Counted from the first letter of the stretch, positions 22,318 through 33,671 are shown. The stretch: 64,000 nt of DNA from Pelobates cultripes (GCA_933207985.1 OW240912.1:230157672-230221671), one strand, 5' to 3'. Notes: generated by a model from the sequence alone, not told the origin. Numbers and translations: made by a program.

Positions 22318-22673
22318 GCATGTTCAGGTGAGTGCAACCACCCCCCATGTTTCATAAATAGCCATGATGGATTCCACTTAATGGAAGGTAGTCTGCTGTA
22401 CTGAGTGATAGCTAGAAGGTTGGATGAGATTTTAAACTAGTCTTCAAAATGAAGATAGAACAAAGGGATATTGGAATTTGCCTCAGGGCAAGTGAGTTGA
22501 GATGGAGAAGGGGTAAGAACATAAAGGAGATATGTGATAAAATGTACATATAGCACAAGTGGTACATGACAATATTAAATGTATGCTTACTAATACAATG
22601 AGCATAAAAACCATAATGGGGGAACTAGAAGCATACTGTAAGCAATATTACATAATAGGCATAAAAGGAAACA
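22318..22673. other. Spacer, no feature seen
   Basis: AT-rich sequence with no recognisable gene or repeat. Confidence 0.5.
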
Positions 22674-23543
22674 TGGGCGTCCGCAGGGGGGAGCAAAGGG
22701 GAGCACTTGCCCCCCCCCCCCTGGATTTTTCAGCTTGTTCTGCTATTTTTCATGTGATTGAAAATTAACTGCAATACCGGCGCCGACAGGAAGCTGCATC
22801 TATCCCTGCTTCTCTCTGCTGATTGAAACCGCAGGGGAGCAACACATGCAGGCAGAGACAGCCTACAGATCAGGTAAGTGAGGGATGGGGGGAGGGTTTG
22901 AGATAGCCTATAGATTTGGGGGGGGGGCAGCAGCCTATAGATTAGGGGAGGGAGTGAGGGATGGGGCAGCAGCCTATAAATTAGGGAGTGAGGCTGGGAG
23001 CAGCAGCCTATAGATTAAGTGAGTGAGGCTGGGGGCAGCATCCTATAGATTAGGGGAGTGAGGCTGGGGGCAGATTAGATGAGGCTGGGGCAGCAGCCTG
23101 GATTGGGGAGTGAGGCGGGGGGCAGCCTTTAGATTAGGGAGTGAGGCTGGGGCAGCAGCCTATAGATTAGGTAGTGAGGCTGGGGGGCAGTGATTGGGAG
23201 TGAGGCTGCAGATTAGGGAGTGAGCAGGGGCCTATAGATTAAGGAGGATAGATTAGGGGAGGAGGGCAGCAGCCTATAGATTAGGGGAGTGAGGTTAGGG
23301 GGGCAGCAGTCTATAGATTAGGGTAGTGAGGCTGGCGGGCAGCAGCCTATAGATTAGGGGAGTGAGGCTGGGTGGGGCAGCAGCCTATAGATTAGGGGAG
23401 TGAGGCTGGGGGGGGCAGCAGCCTATAGATTAGGGGAGTGAGGCTGGGGGGGGCAGCAGCCTACAGATTAGGGGAGTGAGGCTGACGGGGCAGCAGCCTA
23501 CAGATTAGGGGAATGAGGCGTGGGGGGCCGCCTATAGATTCGA
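22674..23543. repeat. Composite repeat: possible hAT-like end followed by a G-rich minisatellite
   Basis: It begins with CATGGGCGTCCGCAGG and a C-run, a pattern seen at ends of hAT-type elements. From about 22880 it becomes an imperfect tandem array with a unit of about 36 bp built on CAGCAGCCTATAGATTAGGG and GAGTGAGGCTGGGG. The array continues, after the insertion at 23552, into the purine-rich array at 24294. A shorter relative of the left part is at 39575. Confidence 0.7.
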
Positions 23544-23551
23544 GAAGTGAG

Positions 23552-23621
23552 CATAGGCGTGCGCTGCATTAGGGTGTGCACCCTAAAGCACAATCACACG
23601 CCACGTGTATATGTATGTATG

Positions 23622-23653
<32 letters not shown>

Positions 23654-24285
23654 CACTTCTGTGTGTGTGTGTGTGTGTGTGTGATGTGCGTGTGTGAGGG
23701 TGCTGGTAGTGTGCTATGTGGGTGAGGGTGTTTGTGTGTGTGTTTGTGAGGGTGCTGTTTGTGTGCTGTGTGTGAGGGAACTGGTAATGTGCTGTGTGTG
23801 TTTGTGTGTGTGAGGGTGTTTGTGTGTGCGTGTTTGTTCCGGTTCTGTTTGTGTGCTGTGTGCTGTGTGTGGGTGTTGTGTGTTTGTTAGGGTGCTGTTT
23901 GTGTGTGAGTGTCCTGTTTGCGGGTGTTGTGTGTGGGTTTTGTGTGTTTGTGTGGATGCTGTTAGTGTGCTGGGTGTGGGTGCTGTGTGTGTGAGGGTGC
24001 TGTATGTGTGTAGTTGCTGTGTGTGTGTTTGCTGTTTGGGTGGAGGTGGGGGCAAATTAGTTAATATCCCCGTCCTGCTGCCTTCCCTGGTGGTTCAGTG
24101 GAGAGTGAACTCTAGCCCGGGTTCTCTGCTGCCTTGGAGGCTTAGACCAGAGCCACCGCTCAGATCGCATCGGCTCTGAAAGCCGACCGGAGAGATCCAG
24201 AGATCTCCCCTGTCGGTCTCAATCCATTGGTGTGCCGCAAGGATTAGGGTGTGCCCACCCGACACACCCAGTGCGCACGCCTATG
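23552..24285. mobile_element. hAT-type non-autonomous element with a perfect 8-bp target duplication
   Basis: The termini are a 13-bp perfect inverted repeat (CATAGGCGTGCGC). It is flanked by GAAGTGAG at 23544-23551 and again at 24286-24293. An 8-bp duplication is the hallmark of hAT transposition. The interior has TA and TG microsatellites expanding into a GT-rich minisatellite (about 23620-24040) and a more complex right part. No transposase is encoded. The element sits inside the minisatellite at 22674-24770, so it is younger than that array. Confidence 0.92.
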
Positions 24286-24293
24286 GAAGTGAG

Positions 24294-24770
24294 GGATGGG
24301 GGAGACAGCCTACATGAAGAGTCAGCAAGGAGCAGGAAGATAAAGTAAGAGAAGGAGCATAAAGGAGAAGGAACAGAAATGAGCAGGAAGGGACATCAAG
24401 GAGCAGCAAGGAGCTGGAAGGGACAGCAAGGAGCACAAAAGGTAAAGTAGGAGAAGGAGCACAAAGTAGGAGAATGAGCAGGAAGGGGCAGCAAGGAGCA
24501 GAAAGGGACAGAAGGAGCACAAAGGTAAAGGAGCAGAAAGAATCAGAAGGCGCTCAAAGGTAAAGTTGGAGAAGGAGCAGAAAGGGTCTGCAAGGAGCAG
24601 AAATGGACCAGAATGAGGAAAGAACAGAAGGGCACAAAATAAGCAGAAAGTAGCAGAAAGATAAAGGAGCAGAAGGAGCCAAGGAGGAGAGAAGACAGTG
24701 TCAGAAGAAAAAGAAGACTGTGTCAAATGAAGGAGAGGATAAGGAGATTGGATCAGGAAGGACACATTAA
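24294..24770. repeat. Purine-rich minisatellite (AGGAGCAGAAAGG units)
   Basis: An imperfect array of short A/G units such as AAGGAGCAGAAAGG and GGTAAAGTAGGAGAAGG. The plus strand is almost pure purine. The same array type recurs at 39610-40700. Confidence 0.85.
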
Positions 24771-24870
24771 GTGAACCCCCCCCCCACTTTATTCTGGACA
24801 CCACATCATAAGGCTTTGGTACCTGGGCCTGGCAGGGAAACTCTGGACCTTCTCATCTCCCCAGGTAAAA
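24771..24870 (+). repeat. Unique-looking flank shared by both purine-rich arrays
   Basis: The stretch containing CTGGACACCACATCATAAGG and CTGGCAGGGAAACT, ending in CTCCCCAGGTAAAAA, is nearly identical to 40731-40815. This places both arrays in one longer repeat unit rather than arising independently. The CAGGTAAAA end looks like a splice donor, but no reading frame supports an exon. Confidence 0.75.
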
Positions 24871-24914
24871 AAAAAAATATCAGTGTTAATGTTAATAGAG
24901 TGCTGTTGGGTAGG

Positions 24915-25060
24915 GGTGTTGCTGATTGGCTAGAGCGGTCAGCTGGCACTTTAAGCCAATCAGTAGCTCCCCATTCATAAAAAAGTAAAACTATTTTATG
25001 AACCGGGAACTAGCGATTGGCTTAGAGCATCAACTGTCCACTCTAGCCAATCAGCGGCAC
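24915..25060. repeat. Two tandem hairpins with ATTGGCT/AGCCAAT arms
   Basis: GATTGGCTAGAG to AGCCAATCAG (24922-24961) and GATTGGCTTAGAG to AGCCAATCAG (25014-25053) are similar 40-bp units, each able to fold on itself. They contain inverted CCAAT boxes, but no promoter context is seen. Confidence 0.55.
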
Positions 25061-25082
25061 CCATGCCTGACGTCAATCTGCA

Positions 25083-26172
25083 CTTCCTGACACTCTAGGG
25101 TAGACCAAGAAAGATTTCGGCAACAACTGTCAGAAAAATTGTTCGGGATACAATGAAAAACCCACAGGTAACCTCAAGAGAAATACAGGCTGTTCTGGAA
25201 AAAGACAGTGTGGTTGTTTCATGGAGCACAATACGATGAGACTTGAACAAAAATCAGCTGCATGGCTGAGTTGCCAGAAAGAAGCCGGTTTCTGCACCAG
25301 TGCCACAACAAAATCCTGATTACAATATGCCCAAAAACACAATGACACTCCTCACAGCTTCTGGCATATTATAAGTAGGAGTGACAAGACCAAAATAGAG
25401 CTTTAGGGTCACAATCATAAGCACTATGTTTGGAGAGGGGTCAACAAAGCCTATAGTGAAAAGAATACCATCCCCATTGTAAAGCATGGTGCTTGCTCAC
25501 TGATGTTTTGGGGGTGTGTGAGCTCTAAAGGCATGGGGAATCTAGTGGAAATTGATGGCAAGATGAATGCAGCATGTTATCAGAAAATACTGGTAGACAA
25601 TTTGCATTCTTCTGCATGAAGGCTGTGCGTGGAATGCTCTTGTAATTTCCAGCATGACAACGACCCTAAGCACAAGGTCAAGGTGACCCTCCAGTGGTTA
25701 CAGCAGAAAAAGGTGAAGGTTTTGGAGTGGCCATCACAGTCTCCTGACCCTAATATCATCGAGCCACTCTATGGAGATCTCAAACGTGTGGTTCATGCAA
25801 GACAACCAAAAACTTTGCATGACCTGGAAGCATTTTGTCAAGACGAATGGGCAGCTATATCACCTGCAAGAATTAGGGGCCTCGTAATTAACTATTACAA
25901 AATAATGCATGCTGTCATTGATGCTAAAGAGGGCAATAGACAGTATTACGAGCTAAATGTATGCAGACTTTTGAACCAGGTTATTTAATTTTTTTCTTTG
26001 TTGCCACATTTTGTTTTATGATTGTGCCATTCTGTTACAACCTACAGTTGAATATTAATCCCATAAGAAATAAAAGAAATGTGTTTTGCCTGATCTATCA
26101 TGTTTTCTTTTAAAATGGTACATATATTACCAATTCTCCAAGGGAATGCAAACTTTTGAGCACAACTGTAAG
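25083..26172 (+). mobile_element. Tc1-like transposon (family B), transposase C-terminus readable
   Basis: The N-terminal part is broken but legible: the helix-turn-helix region around SREIQAVLEKDSVVVSWSTI at about 25170-25240, then many stops. The C-terminal ORF at 25629-25988 is open and carries FQHDNDPKH and VLEWPSQSPDPNIIEPLYGD. The Asp of HDNDP and the Glu of NIIEP are 34 residues apart, the DD34E spacing of Tc1 transposases, which cut and paste at TA. The right terminus reads GGGAATGCAAACTTTTGAGC and ends in CTGTA. The left end is not clear. It is inactive. Confidence 0.88.
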
Positions 26173-26765
26173 GTACTACAATGTGAGCAGCATGTTACTT
26201 TGCTGCAAAGAGATTTATATTGTGGGAATCTGGCAGATTGAATTTAATGTAGATAAATGCGAAGTTATGCACTTCTGGGTGAAGAATGCACAAGTGACTT
26301 ACACCATAAATAGTAGAGTGTTAGAGGGGAAAAAACCCAGTGAAGTATTTGGGAATTGTTATAGACAACAAACTAGGCAGCAATGTTCAATATTATTCAT
26401 TAATTGGTAAGACCAGTAAGGCAATGCCATGCATGAAAAGGGGAATTATTGCTCACACCTTGCATATGCCAGGTAATTTTGGGCATCTGTTCTACACAAT
26501 CAATAAGGATAATTGAAGATTTTAGTTATGAAGTAAGGCTAACAAATTTAAATCTGTTTAGTTTAGAGAAACAGCAAAGGGAATATTATATCATTATACA
26601 AATATATTCAGGGTCAGTGCAAACTGACTGTGAGAAAGGAGTCAAATTCAAAAACAAATTCACAAATTATCATTCATTTGCTTTTTTGAAAATAGTTAAA
26701 AACCCTTGGTGGAGAGTCCTTGGTGGAGAGTGCTATTCAAACATTAGTAAATAATCCTGAAAAAT
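26173..26765 (+). mobile_element. CR1/Jockey-like LINE fragment (family D), old copy
   Basis: The first part matches the RT region just after the catalytic block of the copy at 47457: TGTGAGCAG, then LNVDKCEVMHF-like text (FNVDKCEVMHFWVKNAQVTY) and IVIDN-type remains. It is frame-broken and diverged, with no readable tail. Confidence 0.65.
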
Positions 26766-26900
26766 TACAAAATGTTTAGTAAAACTATTGAAATTTTATA
26801 GCTATGACAAGGTCAAGTGGTTAAGGGAGTTATTTAAAAAATAATTGTAGGTATGTTTGTAGGTGAAGGCATTCACCTCTTGGCAAATGTGTACCTAATC

Positions 26901-27635
26901 TACAATACATTAGCAGCAGTTCCTTTAAATTCTTCAGTTGGAGAGTTAGGGCCTCCAAGGATCTTGTTCTAGCACATCACACAGATGCTCAATTCTGGGG
27001 AATTTGGAGGCCAAAAGCACACCTTTAACTCTTTTTCATGCTCCTCAAACCATGTTTGAATATTTTTTGTAGTGTAGGAGTGTTATTATCCTGCTGAAAG
27101 AGGCAACTTCTATCAGAGAACACCATTGACACGAAGGGGTGTATGTGGTCTGCAACAATCTATAGGTAGGTGGTACGTGGCAATGTAATATTCACATGAA
27201 TACCAGTACCCAAGGTTTTCCACCAGAAACTTGAATCCTTCTTCTATCTCTTCCTAAGTAAATGGCACACAGTCACCCGGCCACCCACCTGATATAAAAG
27301 AAAATATGATTAATCAGACTAGTTATCTTTCTTCCATTGCACCATGATCGATTTTTGACAAGTACTAACCACTGCACACTGGGAACACCCCCCAATACTT
27401 GCCATTTGGAAATGCTCTGACCCATTCATGTAGCCATTACTATTTGGCCCTTGTCAAAGTCACTCAGATCTTTGTGTTTGCCTATTTTTCCTTCCAACGC
27501 ATGAAATTCAAGGACTGACTGTTCACTTGCTGCCTAATATATCCCACCCATTGACTGGTGCCATTGTAATGATATAATCAATGTTACTTCACCTGTCAGT
27601 GTTTTGGGGTTTTGTTCAAGTTTTAATGATCACGT
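26901..27635 (-). mobile_element. Tc1-like transposon (family A), nearly full length
   Basis: On the minus strand it runs from the 5' end (right side, TTTTAATGATCA near 27632, preceded by CACCTGTCAGTG) to the C-terminal region at about 26901. Landmarks shared with the copy at 47117 are CACTGCACACTGGGAACACC, GGGGAATTTGGAGGCC and ACACGAAGGGGTGTATG. The 3' inverted repeat is missing and an internal stretch is deleted near 27330-27360. Confidence 0.75.
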
Positions 27636-27799
27636 TTTAGTGTTAAGGCCAAGTAATATTACTGATTTTAGATGTTTTACAAATTCTAAGAAAATAAGGA
27701 AGAGTAAAGAAAGCATTGATCCTGCAGTATGATTGATGGATTCCAGAGTAATAGGTGAAGTCCCTCTCTAGGTGGTGCATTGTCCTCTAGATGACAGAT

Positions 27800-28340
27800 A
27801 GATTACGTTTGGAAATACATTTTGAAAAAACCTCTGCAGCTCTTTTCAATTTTTAATCGGTTTGTAAACTTTTATACTTTTATCAAGTTTTACATCTTGT
27901 AGGGTAATAAAGTCACTCCCCCAAGAGAGGGACTTCTTGAAGCAGTTTTATCCATCTCTCTGTGCTTCTATCTAAAAAGCTGACTGGGTAATTGTTTGGA
28001 ACATATATATTCATGAATATGTATGTAATATCATTGATCTTGCAGATCAAGATAATTGTACTGCCGTTTTTGTCTCTTTCATAGTATATATGCTCAAATT
28101 TAACCCTGTCAGAGATCATGATGGCTACTCCTCTTTTTTTGTCTTTTAATCCAGAAGTAAATACATTCTGATATCTCCTATAGTTCCAATATGAACATCT
28201 ATCATCCCAATGGGTCTCCTGGATAAAGGCTACATCAACTTGTTCATTTATTAAAGTGTTATATAAATATGTTCTCTTCTGAGGTGAATTTAGACCCTTG
28301 GAGTTCAGCATCATAAATTTTAAACTAATGTTTAAACGGA
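27800..28340 (-). pseudogene. L1/Tx1-like ORF2 endonuclease fragment
   Basis: The minus-strand frame 27913-28314 encodes the N-terminal part of an L1-type ORF2: LNSPQKRTYLYNTL, VDVAFIQETHWDD, KKRGVAIMISDRVKFEH and YIFMNIYVPNNYP. QETH contains the catalytic Glu of the AP-endonuclease fold, and NIYVPN the conserved Asn region. This domain nicks target DNA to prime reverse transcription. Nothing of the RT follows, so the element is truncated at its 3' side. Confidence 0.85.
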
Positions 28341-28394
28341 GTGAAATAGTTCAACACTTGCATATGATTTGTATTCAGGCCTATCAACCTTAAT

Positions 28395-28840
28395 GCTTTC
28401 AGGAACACTTTAAGATTAGGAAATCAAGTCTGTATTTCTAAAGGTATAGTGTCCCTGCTCTTTTTTAGCTCCCCAGTGCAATAATAATTTCACTCACTTT
28501 AGTTCTAACACTGAGGCTCCATTGGCACTGCTTACCTCTCTGCCTCCTGCAACATCGTGGAGAAGGCAAAGCCTCCTTGTGATTGTCCAATCCAATGAGG
28601 AGCATTGGTGTCCTAAAGCATGTGTAGTGATTGTCATGTGCACATTCAAATTTCCTCACAGAAAAGCATTAAACCAATCATAACCAAGCTTTACTTGGTT
28701 AATGTTGCGGAATGGCCTCTAGTGGCAGTCATACTGACAAAAACAGATTGTGTGATGTTATTAAAATACACACAATTATGTGATACAAGTATGCTTGTGG
28801 TACAGAAAATATATCACTTCTTTTGTTGTTTTTTTGCTGA
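28395..28840 (+). mobile_element. TTAA hairpin element (family H), decayed copy
   Basis: The order of blocks matches copies 17688, 35938 and 41591: GGAACACTTTAAGATTAGGA, the hairpin-like AGGAAATCAAGTCTGTATTTCT, CCAATGAGGAGCATTGG, CAGAAAAGCATTAAACC, and GGCCTCTAGTGGCAGTCAT. The ends are too diverged to give exact TTAA borders. Confidence 0.55.
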
Positions 28841-30537
28841 AGGAAAAGCCCTTAAAATAAGAATTTAAAATCTTCTAACTAATTGGCCACAATATTTGCA
28901 TATTGGCTACAATATTTGCATATTGTCTGTAGCTCTTTTTTATGACAGCTTAATTTTGGATTATATGATATGATATTACAATCTGCATCAGCAATTATCT
29001 TCCCTTCTAAAGTATTTTAAACTTGGCAAGTATGCTCCATATTGTGGCACAATGGTGAAGTCTATTGTTTTACTCTTCACCATGATATATGTACTATTGT
29101 GTTAAATAATATACCATATTACAAGTATACTAATAACAATCATTTAATAACACTTTACAAGACATTTAAAGTGTAATTGAATAGTGTGTTTGGCTCCAAA
29201 TGTAGATGAATAAAATATAATTCTGTCAGACATGCTTATCCCGGCATGCATAAAAGTCGTGTTGTCATTTCATTTGTGCCTTGACACAAGAGATTCATGT
29301 AACGAGAAGATTTAAACTTGGTTATGCAATTATATGTTAGATAAAAAGAGATACGCTATGAACCTAATGACAAATAAGGGGATTGTTCTTAGGAGAATTT
29401 GTCACTGTTTTTATCCAGACTATCAGTTTATAGTCCATAGAAATTAATTAAATGAAATATAGATTGATCACTTTGTTGCTTCTTTGCTACATTTTCTATT
29501 CATACTACAGGTGAAGTACATTTAGACATGTTTTACCTTCTGAAATATACCACTGGTTAGATCTACTTTTACTGTATGTGAAACCTTAATATTGACTCAA
29601 TTTTATTTTTTAATTTTTAATTTTTTTGGAATTCTATTAGTATTACCCCATCTTAGGACCAGGTTAATTAAAACAACCCTTAGTGTAAGAATCATGATTC
29701 TTTACTGGTCCTGAATAGTTTCAATGGTACCTGTAATGGTTTTTCTAAGTCCTTTTAAAAAGCATTAAATTATATCTATACATTTTGAAAGCAGATTTGA
29801 AAATGCAAAAAAAGGTCTTTCTCCCAACTGTCAATCACATATTTGGAGAACACAAATAATTGATTGTTAGGGAAGAGTAGAAGAGACCTCCCACAGGTGG
29901 TCCTTTTGCTTTCTCCTTGTTTAGCAACCAGTGAGCAGGCGATGTGATTGCTATTTTAACTACCTAGTTGTCACTTCTAGCACTGGCTAAGGAGTACAGA
30001 AGGAATAGAGTGACTAACATCACTCTGTTCAAACACCTGCATGTTGACAATGAAGCCTACATGTTATCATCACAGAGGTATTTTGTTATGCTCTCGGAAG
30101 TGTTCCCATGCAGGGCAAATCAAAGAAGGCTGCGGGTGTAGCATGTATGTATCAGTGGTATGAGTAACAGAAGGGTAACAGCCTCTTTGAGTAAAAGGAT
30201 AACAGTCCTCTTTGAAGACATGGATGTTTAAAATTGTAGGTGAGTCATGACAGATTCTCTTTAATAGTAAATTAAGAGTACCTCCTGTACCTGTATAAAA
30301 CTGTTAAACATGCTTTGTAATTCAATAGTTTGTTTATTATCAACTCTTACAGTTGATAATATATATCCTATATCTTCTAGTGTATCAGAGTTTTTGATGC
30401 CAACCAATGTTATTCATTTCAACACCTACAGGCTAAGTCAGCTACATACTTGGGATTGCTAATTGAATACTTATATACTAATGTAGATGTTTTATCAATT
30501 ATGCAAATGTAATTTAAGGCATAATTATAATTGAGAC
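28841..30537. other. AT-rich intronic DNA
   Basis: Apart from a tandem pair of about 20 bp near 28880-28925 (CACAATATTTGCATATTG and CTACAATATTTGCATATTG) I see nothing. Confidence 0.55.
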
Positions 30538-30545
30538 TTATTAAT

Positions 30546-31504
30546 TAGAGTTGAGCGGACACCTGGATGTTCGAGTTCGCCAAGTTCGGCCGAACTTCTT
30601 CAAAAAGTTTGAGTTCGGCTCGAACTTGACCCCGAACCCGAACCCCATTGAAGTCACTAAAATGCCTCTAAAAAAGTCCTGGAAAGGGCTAGAGGGCTGC
30701 AAAAGGAAGTAAAAAGGGGGTAAGAGTAGGACAAATGCCCCGCAAACAAATATGGATAGGGAAATCACTTAAAATAACATAAAACAACATAAAATAAGCA
30801 GCCACTTAGTAGATAGCTCCCCAATTCCCACGGTACACTAGGTCCCCCCCCCTTATTCTAACTTAGGGCCCCCACCTGCCACGCCATGGTGGAGGCCGTG
30901 GGGGAGGACAGTAGGTCCCCCCATCATTCTTATTTTGGGCACCCACCCGCCGCTCAGGGGTGGGGCCAGGGGGGTAGGACAGTAGGTCCCCCCTCATTCT
31001 TATTTTGGGCCCCCACCCGCCGCTCAGGGGTGGGGAGGAGGACAGTAGGTCCCCCCCTCATTGTTATTTAGGGCCCCATCTGCCTCTCAGGAATGGGGGC
31101 CGGGGGGAGGACAATAGGTCCCACCCCCTTATTTTACTTTTTTTTTTTTTACAGTGAGCAGCCATAGGCTGCTCACTGTTTAATAGACATGCCCCTACTC
31201 GCGGTTTAGCAAGTAGGAGCATAATTTATTAATACTAAGTAATCTTTACTTAGTATTAGTAAATGTGGCTGAAAGACCAATTTAGGTCTTTCAGCCTTTT
31301 GGTAGATAGCTCACATCTAAGGGCACACGAGTCAAACGCTTGTTGATTGGCTGCCCTGCTGCCTTTCAAAATGCACCATTAAAACGCCGAATGCCGAACT
31401 CCAACCTGAACATACAGTGAAATGTCCGTATTCGGGTCCGGGGTCCAAACACCGTAATGTTCAGTACGAAACCAAACTTTTCAGTTCGGGTTCGCTCAAC
31501 TCTA
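30546..31504. mobile_element. hAT-type element with TAGAGTTGAGC termini and C-run/GGGCCCC interior
   Basis: The ends form an inverted repeat TAGAGTTGAGCG and are flanked by 8-bp repeats with one mismatch (TTATTAAT and CTATTAAT). Subterminal TTCGGGTTCG/CGAACCCGAAC motifs follow. The interior has about three tandem copies of a roughly 85-bp unit (GACAGTAGGTCCCCCC, TTATTTTGGGCCCCCACCC), then GTGAGCAGCC/GGCTGCTCAC and a block with TTACTTAGTATTAGTAAATG and GAAAGACCAATT/AGGTCTTTCAG. The same interior occurs in the elements at 55486 and 58258. It is non-coding. Confidence 0.85.
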
Positions 31505-31512
31505 CTATTAAT

Positions 31513-32879
31513 CAATACCACTGTATATATGTAAATAGATTTTAATCATGTTAATCACGAGGTTGGTTCTTCATAACATATCTACATTTCACAAGTAACC
31601 TATTTAAGACAACCTCTGCTTGCATTGCAATTGCTATTTGTTAATAGCCTCAGTGACAGATCATGACAAGACTCATTGTGACAAAATGTAATGGAGTAGA
31701 AGTTTTATACCTTAAGGGATGATTCAAAGCAATGGTCCGAACTAATAGAATTTACAATGAACTAATTCCAGCTACTTTCTGTATTAAAGAATAACATAAC
31801 ACATTCTCACCATCTCCCTCTTAATAACACTGGTATTCTTTTACTTGGGTATTTCTAAATATAATTTGGTATAGTTCAAATACATGCTTTTCACATGTAT
31901 TTCTGTAAAGACTTGGTATCTAGAGTTTGCTGAGCTGAAACCCATATGCAGGGAGCAACATACACCTTGTGAGTCACTATGTCTTTGAAAAGACTAGAAG
32001 TGCTCAAGTGAATGAAGGTTAGCACATGATATAAAATAAACCATAATAGGACAAAAGTAATATGTCTTCAGATATTGAAGCACAGCCACAAAGAACAATG
32101 ATCCAAAACATAAAGGCCTGTTGGAGTTGAAGATAAAAAACATAGTCAAGTCTCATCTGATAGTAAGAGCAGACAGAGAAGCTTTGTGTTTCATAAGTTG
32201 AACCTGGGGGTCAGAAATTCAGGTAGCAGGTACAAAAACAGTTAATGGAAGTGATTGGAAATTAACAATTGGTAAATGTACATCTGGCTCGGCATCTTGC
32301 AAATTGGCTTTAGAGGATCATCGGCAGTTTATCATATTAATATGATGAGGATGTGCTAGGGCTCAGTCATAGTTTGGAACCTACTGTGTCATCTAAGCAA
32401 TGATTGTTAAGTAATTAGTAAACAAAATATAGGTGGCAAAGAAAAAGGAAGGATGAAACAGAGCTATGGAACTGATCAACAACAAAGGGGGGAGGAGGCA
32501 CGCCTGAGAGGAAGGGTAACCCTCAAATCCTTCAGAGGACTGGACAAACAGAAAACAGCAAATGCAGGATGCCACAAGAACCAAATAATTAAATATAATT
32601 GGAAAGGCAAAACGATACCAGAAAAAACAAGTAAACAAAGTCTCTGGTTCACAGGTATTTTCTTCAAAAATTTGAAAGATGTCTTGGGTCAAATCCTCAT
32701 CAGTATATGTAAAAGAAGAGACACAGAGGGGACCAATGGTGCAATGTAAGGAAATGTGGCCACAGATAACACTAAGGTTAAGAAGTGCCAACTCACATTT
32801 ATGAGAGCTATAACCAGCTCAAGTTAAAACAGCATACAGTGGTATTTAAACTTCCCACATGTAGGATATTCCTCTGACG
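31513..32879. other. Intronic DNA, no assignable feature
   Basis: Mixed composition. An A/G-rich stretch at 32440-32720 looks repeat-like but has no recognised motif. Confidence 0.5.
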
Positions 32880-33500
32880 ATATATTCAGTGTTGATCATA
32901 TGAAATAAAAACACAAGAGAAGGCCCATAGTGCTCTCTATAAATAAAAAAAAAGTGCTGGATAAAAAAGGAAATGTACTTACAATTTACAGAGCAGACAA
33001 AGCGGTTTTCTGTTTTCTAGTTATTATATATTTTTTTCTTTTATTGTGTGATTTGCTTTTAAAAAAAAAAGGCTACCAAGATGGCGGGGACATGCATCCA
33101 AATGTGGAAGAAGACACAGAACATGCTTCCGGTTCAGATCTTATTTGGTAACGGGAGTGATTTGTGTAACATGTGTAATTAATTGTGTATTTATGTATAC
33201 ATATAAAAGTATATTCACAGTTGTGTAACATTCATTAGCACTTGATGAAGACACTTTGTGGGATTGAAACGTGTTGTGCTTTGTCCTGTTGTACTGCTTT
33301 ATGTTTTATGATTTTATATATCAAAACAATAAATCGTTTTTTTTTAGTTACTTACCTCTCCTTGGAGTTCCTGATTTCAACAACCTTATATCTTGTGGGA
33401 CCCAAATACTGGAGGAAGCTACTCTGTGTCCATAAGGAGACATACATGCTCTATAAGTCCAGAGCCAACTTTAATGGGCTTAGAAAATTGTGAGTGTTTT
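32880..33500 (+). repeat. Unclassified retroelement-like repeat (GATGAAGAC...GAAACG type)
   Basis: It contains an A-run followed by CTACCAAGATGGCGGGGACA, TATAAAAG, then TTGATGAAGACACTTTGTGG and TGAAACGTGTTG, an AATAAA at about 33330 and CTCCTTGGAGTTCCTGATTT. The order resembles a promoter-containing UTR or LTR, but I cannot assign a class and no RT is present. The repeat at 18420 on the minus strand shares the core motif. Confidence 0.4.
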
Positions 33501-33671
33501 GAAATTTGACATCTACTGACAAAATATATATATACAGATTATACAATGTTGTGTTATATTTTTATCTCTATATAGTAAATAGTTATGTTGTTCATAACAA
33601 GAGGGATGTATGTATGAGTTAATAACTCTTTTTATATACTGTGTGCACTTGTCACCTTTTTCTACTTTACA

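Noticed and set aside
22880..23543. CRISPR-like array
   Set aside because: Units are contiguous without unique spacers, and the context is a vertebrate genome.
23794..24179. Cys/Val-rich open frames on the plus strand
   Set aside because: They are translations of the GT-rich minisatellite and have no domain.
24281..24804. Leu/Ser-rich hydrophobic frames opposite the purine arrays (also 39682-40729)
   Set aside because: Pyrimidine-only DNA always translates to Leu/Ser/Pro/Phe; they are not membrane proteins.
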